Origin: Acidobacteriota bacterium
GTDB lineage: Bacteria > Acidobacteriota > Vicinamibacteria > Vicinamibacterales > CAVVIG01
Length of the DNA: 32,951 nucleotides
Assembly: GCA_025463215.1 (NCBI GenBank)
Contig: JAOBWF010000375.1
Coordinates: 1 to 32,951 of the forward strand
Direction: 5' to 3'
The notes under the pieces were generated by a model that was given only the letters and a program-made list of their open reading frames with translations, was not told the origin of the DNA and made no database searches. Below, in pieces: positions 14,902-23,400 of the stretch (position 1 is the first letter of the stretch; the number at the start of each line of letters is the position of its first letter). The translations under genes were made by a program, and so were the position numbers.

Positions 14902-16468
14902 ACTCACGCTGTAGCGCCGCGGCCGCCGCCGCCAGCATCGCCAGCCAGAACATCGGCATCGCCCACACCAGCCACAGCGGAATCGCGGCGCCGCCGGGTA
15001 ACTCGCGGCGGGCGCGCGCGAGATGATGCGGCAGGTAGTCGAGGCCGTGTCCGACGGCGTCGCCCGAGGGCCATTGCCCAGCGCTCAGCGTGCGCACGAA
15101 CGGGACATACGCGAGGCGGTAGCGGTTCCACGCCCGTCCGGGCGGCGGATCGATCCGTTCGTAGTAGGCCAGCGCCGCGCCGCGGCCGAGATCGCCGCCG
15201 ATCCCCTGGTCCTCGAGGAATGAGACCGACGTGGCCAGCAGCGCGATCGTGAAGCCGGCGATGGCGCAGGCGGCGACCGCGGCGCGCGATCGCTGTTCGA
15301 TCGGACGCGCGACCGCCGGCAGCAGCAGCAGCGGCACGATCGGCACCAGCGTCCGCGGTCCGTGCGAGTAGCCCGCCTCCGGAAACAGATAGGCGGCGAA
15401 GAACAGCAGGCCGGTGACGCCGGCGACGACGACGCCGAGGGCGACCGCCGGTTGGCGGCGCCAGAAGTCGCGCAGCGACGTCGCCGCGAGGAGCAGCGCC
15501 GGCGCCCAGACGATCAGCCCCTTGCCCGGCGTCACCAGCGACATCACCAGTCCGCGCGGCACGTCCGCCAGCCGGAACAGCTGCGGCGGCATGTGCGTCA
15601 CGGTCTCAGACGCGTCGTAGCCGAAATCGAAGGGCAGGCCGAAGCGATACGCGTTCCACGTCAGGTGGATCGCAACCGCGGCGGCGATACCGGCGCTTAG
15701 TGCGATCGCGACTTGCAGTCGCGATCGCGCCGGCACCATTCGCTCGGCGAGCACCGCGAGGACGAACGCCGGGGTGAAGACCATCCCGGTCACCTTGGTC
15801 AGGCCGACGAGCATCAGCAGCGCGGCGGCGCCGGCGATCCGCGCCGGGTCCGCCGCGGACCCGGCGCGCGCCTCGATCAACAGCGCGGCGGCCCAGATCA
15901 GCATCGCCGCCTGCCACCCTTCACAATAGAAGGAAACGCCGTAGACCCAGAGGACGGTGGCGCCGCCGAGCAGCAGCGACAGCACGAGCGCGGTGCCCGG
16001 CGGCGCGCCGAGCGCGAGCGCGGCGCGATGAAACCCGGCGACCGCCAGCGCGGCGCCGGTCGCCGTGAACAGCGTGGTCAAACCGCCGACCAGGAATACC
16101 CAGGGAAGGCCGCCGGGCAGCGGCGCGCGCGGCACACCGGCGATCCACGCAATCGCGCGCGCGGCGAGATGGTGCGGCAGCGCGAGAAACGCGGCGAACG
16201 GTCCGTACGGGGCGTACGGGCGATGATCGACGCCGAACTTGCCGTAGAAAATCGGCTGGCTGCCGACGACCTGTCCGTTGACGATCCGGGGCTGGCGGAT
16301 GGCGAGCGTCTGCGGTACCGACAGGTCGCCGGCGTCGACCAGATGTTCGACCTGGAAATAGACCTCGAACTCGTCGGGAACCCGGAAGGCATTGCCCGAC
16401 GAAGTCAGCGCGTACAGGGCCTGAAAAAGGACGAAGAGCAGGACGGTCGTCCTGCCGTGTGGCTGCAT
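14852..16468 (-). CDS. Polytopic GT-C-type glycosyltransferase / membrane protein
   Basis: 538 residues with roughly 10-12 hydrophobic segments (for example LLFVLFQALYALTS, VFLVGGLTTLFTATGAAL, TALVLSLLLGGATVLWVYG, ALGVVVAGVTGLLFFAAYLF). After the first helix comes RVPDEFEVYF, an acidic Asp-Glu pair in the first external loop as in GT-C enzymes that use polyprenyl-linked sugars. Family assignment (GT39/PMT-like) is by topology and this motif, so the donor and acceptor are unknown. I chose the ATG at 16468; a GTG at 16486 would add six residues. The last residues (from about RVDSADLQV) and the stop codon derive from the REP-like palindrome, so the natural C-terminus may be shorter in relatives. 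It starts 20 bases from the divergent esterase gene. Confidence 0.8.
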   Translation of the reverse strand: MQPHGRTTVLLFVLFQALYALTSSGNAFRVPDEFEVYFQVEHLVDAGDLSVPQTLAIRQPRIVNGQVVGSQPIFYGKFGVDHRPYAPYGPFAAFLALPHHLAARAIAWIAGVPRAPLPGGLPWVFLVGGLTTLFTATGAALAVAGFHRAALALGAPPGTALVLSLLLGGATVLWVYGVSFYCEGWQAAMLIWAAALLIEARAGSAADPARIAGAAALLMLVGLTKVTGMVFTPAFVLAVLAERMVPARSRLQVAIALSAGIAAAVAIHLTWNAYRFGLPFDFGYDASETVTHMPPQLFRLADVPRGLVMSLVTPGKGLIVWAPALLLAATSLRDFWRRQPAVALGVVVAGVTGLLFFAAYLFPEAGYSHGPRTLVPIVPLLLLPAVARPIEQRSRAAVAACAIAGFTIALLATSVSFLEDQGIGGDLGRGAALAYYERIDPPPGRAWNRYRLAYVPFVRTLSAGQWPSGDAVGHGLDYLPHHLARARRELPGGAAIPLWLVWAMPMFWLAMLAAAAAALQRESRVDSADLQVRRAGHA

Positions 16469-16488
16469 TTCAGCGCTAGCATACACAC

Positions 16489-17862
16489 ATGTTCGGTCTC
16501 GGCCGTCAGAAGCCGCGCCGCTCCAGCGTCGTCGCGTCGGTATGTGTGCTTAGTGTCCTCTGCTGCCTGTGTCGCGTTGGCGTCCTTCGGGCGGCGGCAC
16601 CGTTGTCGATCGAGGCGGCATTCCAGAAGTTCTGGGAGGCGCGCAGCACGGCCGACGCCGGCAAGGCCACGCGGGACATCGTCGGATCCGGCGTGTCGTT
16701 CGACGAGGCGCTGGCGCGCTTCAAACAGGGGCGTGTTTACGGTGCGCCGCCGAAACGCGGCGGCTCGGGCCAGCTCCAGCGCCGGTCGGTCTCCGGTGAT
16801 TTCTTCTACGAGCTCGTGATCCCCGAGCACTACGACCCGGCGCAGAAATACCAGGTCCGCGTCCAGCTGCATGGCGGCGTGATGATGCGCAACGCCAGCG
16901 CACCGCGGGGGCGTGGCGGCCGCGGCGGCGGGCCGCTCGAAGGGGCCGAGCAGATCTACGTGCTGCCCGCGGCGTGGCGCGACGCGCCGTGGTGGAGCCG
17001 CGCGCAGCTCGAGAACCTCGACGCGATCCTCGACACGGTCAAACGGACCTACAACGTCGACGAGAACCGCGTCGTGCTGAGCGGCGTGTCCGATGGCGCC
17101 ACCGGCCTGTACTACGTCGCGATGCGCGATACGACGCCGTTTGCGAGCTTCCTGCCGCTCAACGGCTTCGTGATGGTGCTCGCCAACGATCAGCTCGCGA
17201 TCGACAGCGATCTGTTCCCCACCAATCTGCTGAACAAGCCGTTCTTCATCGTCAACGGCGGCCGGGATCCGCTGTATCCGATCCGCAATGTCCAGCCATT
17301 CGTCGATCACCTCCGCGACAGCGGCGTCGTCGTCGAGTACCACCCGGTTCCGGAGGCGGCGCACAATACCGCGTGGTGGCCGGAGATGAAGGATCCGTTC
17401 GAGAGCTTCGTGCGCACCCATCCCCGCGATCCGCTGCCGGCGACGCTGACGTGGGAGACGACGGATCGGGATGTGCCGGGCCGGGCGCACTGGCTCGTGA
17501 TCGATCGCGTGCGGCCGCCAATCGCCGGCGACACGCTGATGAAGCCGGACCTCAACGAGTTCTCGGGCGCGGGGCCGAATTACGGCAAGGAGCTCTTTCC
17601 GCGTCGGCGGCCGGCGGGGCGGGTCGATCTGACGCGGCGCGGCAACCGCGTCGAGATGCGGACGCGCGGCGTGGCGGAGCTGACGCTGCTGCTCTCGCCA
17701 GACGCCTTCGACTTCTCGCGGCCGATCGTCGTCACCGCCAACGGCCGCCTCGTCCACGACCAGCGGGTCGAGGTCTCGGTCGCGACCCTCGCGAAGTGGG
17801 CGGCACGCGACAACGATCGCAGCATGCTGTTCGGCGCCGAGCTGCACGTCGCGCTGAAATAG
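16489..17862 (+). CDS. Secreted alpha/beta-hydrolase (esterase/peptidase-like)
   Basis: 457 residues. The hydrolase core has a full catalytic triad by position: S201 in LSGVSDGATG (GxSxG), D260 in VNGGRDPLYP and H292 in PEAAHNTAWW. The strand-like YQVRVQLHGGV gives the oxyanion region. This resembles PHB-depolymerase/feruloyl-esterase and prolyl-oligopeptidase-like secreted hydrolases; the substrate is unknown. The Ser-containing domain is followed by an approximately 130-residue C-terminal region (LTWETTDRDVPGRAHWLVIDRV and on) with a beta-rich pattern. The N-terminus is a signal-peptide-like segment (RRSSVVASVCVLSVLCCLC) unusually rich in Cys and Val and encoded by a 9-base-period repeat. 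It diverges from the GT-C gene. Confidence 0.85.
   Translation: MFGLGRQKPRRSSVVASVCVLSVLCCLCRVGVLRAAAPLSIEAAFQKFWEARSTADAGKATRDIVGSGVSFDEALARFKQGRVYGAPPKRGGSGQLQRRSVSGDFFYELVIPEHYDPAQKYQVRVQLHGGVMMRNASAPRGRGGRGGGPLEGAEQIYVLPAAWRDAPWWSRAQLENLDAILDTVKRTYNVDENRVVLSGVSDGATGLYYVAMRDTTPFASFLPLNGFVMVLANDQLAIDSDLFPTNLLNKPFFIVNGGRDPLYPIRNVQPFVDHLRDSGVVVEYHPVPEAAHNTAWWPEMKDPFESFVRTHPRDPLPATLTWETTDRDVPGRAHWLVIDRVRPPIAGDTLMKPDLNEFSGAGPNYGKELFPRRRPAGRVDLTRRGNRVEMRTRGVAELTLLLSPDAFDFSRPIVVTANGRLVHDQRVEVSVATLAKWAARDNDRSMLFGAELHVALK
16547..16591. repeat. 9-base-period tract inside the esterase signal-peptide region
   Basis: Five consecutive 9-mers keep the same phase; position 4 is T and position 7 is G in all five (examples TGCTTAGTG, TCCTCTGCT). 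They resemble the complement of the 9-mers between gmhA and nuoD (30473-30499). Because 9 is a multiple of 3, the tract reads in frame as a tripeptide-like run (VLS-VLC-CLC-RVG-VLR) forming the hydrophobic core of the leader. Confidence 0.5.
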
Positions 17863-17889
17863 CACGCGCGTGCTACGCTTTCGGTGGCA

Positions 17890-19527
17890 ATGATTTCGTT
17901 TTCCAAAGTCAGCAAGCAGTACGGCAAGCAGATCCTCTTCGTCGACGCCTCGTTCCAGCTCAATCCCGGTGAAAAGATCGGTCTCGTCGGCCCGAACGGC
18001 TCGGGCAAGACGACGCTGTTCCGGATGATCATGGGTGAGGAAGTGCCCGACGAAGGGGACGTCGCGGTGCCGAAGAAGATGACGATCGGCTATTTCCGCC
18101 AGGACGTCGAGGAGATGTCCGGCCGATCGGTGCTCGACGAAGCGATTCTCGGCAGCGGCCGCGTCGGCGATCTGCACCACGAGCTCGAGCAGCTGCAGAA
18201 CGCGATGTCGGATCCGGCACAGGCCGACGATCTCGAGCGCATCCTGTCGCGCTTCGGCGAGGTCCAGGAGGAATACGATCATCTCGGCGGCTACGCGCTC
18301 GAGGCGCAGGCGCGTGAAGTGCTGCACGGGCTCGGCTTCGAGGACGACCGGATCGACGGCGACGTCGGCGCGCTCTCCGGCGGCTGGAAAATGCGGGTCG
18401 CGATGGCGCGCGTGCTGCTCGGCCGCCCCGACGTCCTGCTGATGGACGAGCCGACCAACCACCTCGACATCGAGTCGATCATCTGGCTCGAAAGCTTCCT
18501 CAAGTCGCTGACCGGGTCGCTGCTGATGACGTCGCACGACCGCGATTTCATGAACCGCATCGTCTCGAAGATCGCCGAGATCGACGGCGGCGAGATTACG
18601 ACCTACTCCGGCAATTACGACTTCTACGAGCGCGAGCGCGCCATCCGCGAGGCCAATCGCGAAGCGGCGTACGCGCGCCAGCAGTCGATGCTGGCCAAGG
18701 AGCAGCGCTTCATCGAGCGCTTCGCGGCCCACGCCGCCAAGGCGGCGCAGGTCCAGAGCCGGGTCAAGGCGCTCGAGAAGATCGAGAAGATCGAGCTGCC
18801 GAAGAAGCGGGCGGTCGTCAAGTTCGAGTTCCGGCCGCCGCCCCGCTCGGGCGAGCAGGTCGCGGTCCTCGAAGGCGTCACCAAGACGTACGGCAAGCGC
18901 GTCGTCCACGACGGCCTGAACCTGATCATCCGGCGCGGCGAGCGCTGGTGCGTGATGGGGAAGAACGGCGCCGGCAAGTCGACGCTGCTGAAGATGGTCG
19001 CCGGCCAGGTGGCGCCGGACGCGGGTGACGTCAAGCTTGGCGCCAGTCTGCAGATGGGCTACTTCGCGCAGCAATCGCTCGACGTGCTCGATCCGGATCT
19101 CACGATCAAGGAGCAGCTCGAGAAGGACTTTCCGAAGGAGTCGATTGGCGCGCTGCGCAGCCTCGCCGGCGCCTTTCAGTTTTCCGGCGACGACACCGAC
19201 AAGAAAATCCGCGCGCTCTCGGGCGGCGAGAAGACCCGGCTCGTGCTCGCGCGCATGCTGCTGAACCCGCCGAACTTCCTGGTGCTCGACGAGCCGACCA
19301 ACCACCTCGATCTCGCGACCAAGGAAATGCTGCTCGATTCGCTCAAGGACTTCGACGGCACGATGCTGTTCGTCTCGCACGATCGGGAGTTCCTGCGCGG
19401 TCTGAGCAACCGCGTGCTCGAGTTGGGCGGAGAGAGCGGCACCGACGCCCAGCCGCATGCGTATCAAGGCTCCTACATCGAGTACGTCGAGCGCACCGGG
19501 CACGAGGCGCCGGGCGTGCACGCATAA
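17890..19527 (+). CDS. ABC-F family ATPase
   Basis: 545 residues with two ABC domains and no membrane segment. Domain 1: Walker A GPNGSGKTT (about 34-42), signature LSGGWKMRVAMARVLL, Walker B LLMDEPTNHLD, and MTSHDRDF. The linker between domains is the typical charged helical pair (ERERAIREANREAAYARQQ, then AAKAAQVQSRVKALEKIEK). Domain 2: GKNGAGKST, LSGGEKTRLVLARML, LVLDEPTNHLD and FVSHDREFL. ABC-F proteins act on the ribosome (translation factors such as EttA, Uup, YbiT, or antibiotic target protection). The overall length is closest to the YbiT type, but I cannot assign a subgroup. Start: ATG at 17890; a GTG two codons upstream (17884) is also possible. The gene lies 27 bases after the esterase on the same strand. 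Confidence 0.93.
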   Translation: MISFSKVSKQYGKQILFVDASFQLNPGEKIGLVGPNGSGKTTLFRMIMGEEVPDEGDVAVPKKMTIGYFRQDVEEMSGRSVLDEAILGSGRVGDLHHELEQLQNAMSDPAQADDLERILSRFGEVQEEYDHLGGYALEAQAREVLHGLGFEDDRIDGDVGALSGGWKMRVAMARVLLGRPDVLLMDEPTNHLDIESIIWLESFLKSLTGSLLMTSHDRDFMNRIVSKIAEIDGGEITTYSGNYDFYERERAIREANREAAYARQQSMLAKEQRFIERFAAHAAKAAQVQSRVKALEKIEKIELPKKRAVVKFEFRPPPRSGEQVAVLEGVTKTYGKRVVHDGLNLIIRRGERWCVMGKNGAGKSTLLKMVAGQVAPDAGDVKLGASLQMGYFAQQSLDVLDPDLTIKEQLEKDFPKESIGALRSLAGAFQFSGDDTDKKIRALSGGEKTRLVLARMLLNPPNFLVLDEPTNHLDLATKEMLLDSLKDFDGTMLFVSHDREFLRGLSNRVLELGGESGTDAQPHAYQGSYIEYVERTGHEAPGVHA

Positions 19528-19596
19528 AGGCCGCCCGCAGGGTCGATTCAGCTTGTCCGCCGTTGATGCCGCCGCGAATGATGTCCGGACCGCCCG

Positions 19597-20439
19597 CTAA
19601 GTGGCGTCTGGCATCGGTTCGGGCTGACACGTGGGACACCAGTAGGTGAGCCTCGCGTCCGGTCCGGTCTTGCGCGACTGAATGAGCGAGCCGCAGCGCC
19701 GGCACGGCCTGCCGCCGCGGCTGTAGACCCACAGTTTCTCGTTCGGATCGAGGCTGCGGGTCGTGCGCCGCCCGTTCGCCCGGCTCAGCGTCTGCGACCG
19801 GCCCATCACGTTGGCGGTGAGCTGCTGCCGGGAGATGTCGACGATCCGTTCGAGGTGCTCCGCCGCCAGCGTGGCCACGAGCGAGAACGGATCAACGCCG
19901 GCAAGGAAGAGGATCTCCGACTTGAAGACGTTGCCGATCCCGGCGACGACGCGCTGATTGAGGAGTACTTCTGCGATCGGGTCGCCGCTGTGCGCGGCGA
20001 TGCGCCGCAGGGCCTCCGCACGGTCGAAGCTTTGTCCCAGCAAATCCGGCCCGAGCGCATGCAGCTGTGGCTGCCGCTCGACGCCGCCGCCGGTGAGGAG
20101 CTCCGCGATCGGGATATTGAAGCCGACGGCACACGCGTCCGCGGTCGCGACCAGAACGCGCATGTCGCGAGCCGGCCGCTGCCAGCGTCCGCCGGTCGGA
20201 TAGATGTGCCAGCTGCCGTTCATCCGCAGGTGCGTCCGGAGCACGAGATCGCCGGAAAATGCCATGAGCAGGTGCTTGCCGCGCGCCGAAACCGACTCGA
20301 TCGTCCGTCCCACGATGGGATGATCCTCCGCCACGCGGGTCAGGGCAGGGTAGACCGACTCGAAACGTGTCACCACCCGTCCCGCCATGAACTTGTGCAG
20401 AGTCTGTGCCGCGCGAAAAACTGTATCCCCTTCTGGCAC
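19597..20439 (-). CDS. Fpg/Nei family DNA glycosylase (Nei2-type)
   Basis: 280 residues from a GTG start. The mature N-terminus is P-E-G-D-T-V, with the catalytic Pro2 and Glu3 of the Fpg/Nei family. K55 in ARGKHLLM is the conserved beta-lobe lysine. The helix-two-turn-helix is NQRVVAGIGNVFKSEILF (161-178), and the C-terminal zinc finger has C246-x2-C249 and C268-x2-C271 with R263 nearby. Such enzymes excise oxidised bases and cut the abasic site. GGCGGAG precedes the GTG. The gene begins 10 bases after the lhr stop; the lhr-nei pair is a known neighbourhood, for example in mycobacteria, so a shared DNA-repair role is likely. Longer upstream starts would lie inside lhr. Confidence 0.94.
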   Translation of the reverse strand: MPEGDTVFRAAQTLHKFMAGRVVTRFESVYPALTRVAEDHPIVGRTIESVSARGKHLLMAFSGDLVLRTHLRMNGSWHIYPTGGRWQRPARDMRVLVATADACAVGFNIPIAELLTGGGVERQPQLHALGPDLLGQSFDRAEALRRIAAHSGDPIAEVLLNQRVVAGIGNVFKSEILFLAGVDPFSLVATLAAEHLERIVDISRQQLTANVMGRSQTLSRANGRRTTRSLDPNEKLWVYSRGGRPCRRCGSLIQSRKTGPDARLTYWCPTCQPEPMPDAT

Positions 20440-20449
20440 AATCTCCGCC

Positions 20450-23400
20450 TTACCGGCCCCGTGTGAATGTCGCCTGCAATCCCATCGCGCCGGCGACAAA
20501 CCCCGCCTCCGTCAGCAGGGGCAGCAATGGGTGGCGGGACGCCGGCATACCGTCGATCTCTTCGACCAGCATGCCCCGCGGCGCGTCACCTCCGGAACGG
20601 GCGCGGTCGATCAGGACGCGCGCCACCGCGCGGCCGAGGCGCGAGCGATCCGGTTCCGTGTCCGGCAGAAAGGTGATCAGCTGCCGATCGCCGCGCGGCA
20701 GGTAGGCGGCGAGCGCGCCGTCGACGAGGATGACCGTGGCGCCGACCGACCGCGTCGGGCTCCGGGCGGCATCGGCAGGACCAACCGCCGAGATCGCCGA
20801 TCCCGCAGAGACATCCTTACTCTCCGAACTCTGGCCGCCGCGCGATTGCTTTCTGACCGGCCATTTCAGTGCGGCGCCGTATGGATTCGCCGGATCGGTG
20901 GCGGCGAGGACGGCGACCTCCGGTTCGTCCGGCGCGTCGCGCAACGATCGCAACAGGTCGAGGGCGCCCGGCATCGCGAACTGCGTCGCGCCGAGGCCGG
21001 CGACGAAGTAGCCCCGGCGGATGCGCCCGTTTTCCTCCATCCGCTTCAGCACGGGATAAACGATGCCGAAGCCGCCGGCGACGGCGTCGGCGGCGACCGC
21101 CTCGCGGGTGACGACGCCGTGGCGGGCGAGCAGTTGCTGCGTCAGCGCGGCGGCCCATTTCGTCGTATCGCCGGCCGCGGCGGGCACCAGCGTCCAGCGC
21201 CCTTCGGCCGACGCCGGCGCCATGCGGCGCGAGCGGAATGCGCTGACCGCCGGCTGCCGGCCCTTCATCCGCCGGCGCGGCGCGCGCGTCCGCGTGAACG
21301 CGCGCAGGGCGTGAAAGGTGTCGTTCGTGACCCGCCCCTGCCACGCGAGATTCCACAGGGCATCGACCGTCTCGCCGGGATAGCCGCCGCCGGCGGCGTC
21401 GTGCAGCGGCCCGAAGAAGGAGGCGCCGCGCTCGCGCAGCGCGCCGAGGATCGCCGTTTCTCGGGCGGAGAGATCCACCTGTTCCGCGCCCCCCTTCTTA
21501 ACTCTCGTCTCGTTGCTGGAGGCTGGCTGCCGGATCGTCGGCGCCAGTAAACGCGGCAGATGATCCGCCAGATACAAGGCGACGCGGCCGTCGCGATCGC
21601 CGAGCGGCTCGACGCCGACCCAGACGACTTCGCCGGCCGCCGTGACGGCGTCGAGGTCGGCCGGATCGTAGATGTCGATCCGCGCCGGCAGGATCTCGGT
21701 TTCGAGGATCGAAGCGGGCAGCGCCGCGCCCTGCAGCTGCTCGATCGCGTCGAGCAGCGCGTCGGCGCCGTTCCTCCGCTTCACAATCCCCTGCCAGGTG
21801 GTCGCGAACCGCCCGAGCACCGTCTGATCGACCGGCTCGACCTCGTGCCGCAGCTTGGCGAGCGATCGGCGGCGCAGCATGCGCAGGACGCCGGCGTCGG
21901 TCCACTCCCGGCGGGTGCCGCCGGGACGGAATTCGCCTTCGACCAGCCGCTCTTCCGCCGAGAGCCGCATGAGCACCGCCTCGGCGGCGGCGACGCCGAG
22001 GCCGTAGCGCGCGGCGAACTCCGGCGCGGTGAACGGCGCGTGCGTGCGCGCGAAGCGCAGCGCGAGGTCGCCGAGCGGATCGCGGACCGGCTGCAGCAGC
22101 GACTCGGGGATGCCGACGGGCAGCGGGACGCCGAGGGCATCGCGAAACCGCGCCGCGTCTTCGATCGCGATGAACCGCGGCTCGCCGGCGACCCGGACGG
22201 CCAGGATGCGGCGGGCCGCGAGGAGGACGCCGGTGCTGGCGGCGGCCTCCGCCGTCAGGGAGCGCTCGCGCACGCCGGCCTCGGTGAGATCGCCGAGCGA
22301 GAGCAGCATGTCATGCACGCCGTCCGCGCTCTTGACGTGGTACTGCGGATCGAGCCGCTGCAGCTGGCGCTCGATCGCCTCCATCGAGTCGGCGTCGAGC
22401 AGCTCGCGCAGCTCGGCGTCGCCGAGCAGCTCGCGCAGCTGCGATTGGTCGACCGCCAGCGCCTGTGCCCGCCGCTCGGCGAGCGGCGCATCGCCGTCGT
22501 AGATGAAGCTGGCGACGTAGCTGAAGAGCAGCGACGAAGCGAACGGCGACGGCGTCTCCGAGTCCACGGTCGCGATCCGGAGCTTGCGGCTGCGGATGTC
22601 GCCGAGCGTTGCGATCAGCGCCGGCATGTCGAAGAAGTCGCGCAGGCACTCGCGGTAGGTCTCGAGCAGGACCGGAAAGGATCCGTAGCGCGACGCCACG
22701 GCGAGGAGATCCGCGGCGCGCTTGCGCTGCTGCCACAAGGGCGCGCGCTGGCCGGGCCGCCGCTTCGGCAGCAGGAGCGAGCGCGCGGCGTTCTCGCGGA
22801 ACTTCGACGCGAACAGCGCCGTCGCTCCGAGCTGGCGCACGACCAGGGCCTGGACTTCGTCCGGATCCGGCAGCAGCAGCCCTGGATCCGGCGGCTGATC
22901 CACATCCGGAAACCGCACCACGAACCCATCGTCTCCCCAGAGGGTTTCGACGTCGCTGCCGGTTTCCTCGCGGATCTTCGCCGCCACCGCCATCGCCCAC
23001 GGCGCATGAATGCGGCCGCCGCGCGGCGAAAGGACGCAGACGCGCCAGTCGCCGAGTTCGTCCCGCACGCGCTCGATCACGATCGTCTTCGCATCCGGGA
23101 CCGCGCCGGCCGCCGTCATCTGGTCGCGCAGATATTCGAGCAGGTTTTCGGCGGCGCGGGCGTCGAGATCGTGATCGCGCGTCAGGCGATCGACCGCGGC
23201 GGCCGGCGGCAGCCGCAGCAGATCGTGCATCAGCCGGCCGATGGCGAGGCCGAGCTCGAGCGGACGGCCGGCGCGATCGCCCTTCCAGAACGGCATCTTG
23301 CCCGGCTCGCCGGGCGCCGGGCTCACCAGCACGCGGTCGTGCGTGATCTCCTGGATGCGCCACGACGAAGCACCGAGCACGAAGGTTTCGCCGACGCGGC

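Noticed and set aside
16405-19521. A minus-strand open frame of about 1040 codons antisense to the esterase and ABC-F genes
   Set aside because: Crosses two well-supported genes and their gap, and its translation shows no recognisable domain.
19528-19596. Small gene or RNA between the ABC-F and nei genes
   Set aside because: Sixty-nine bases with no ribosome-binding site, stem or repeat that I could support.
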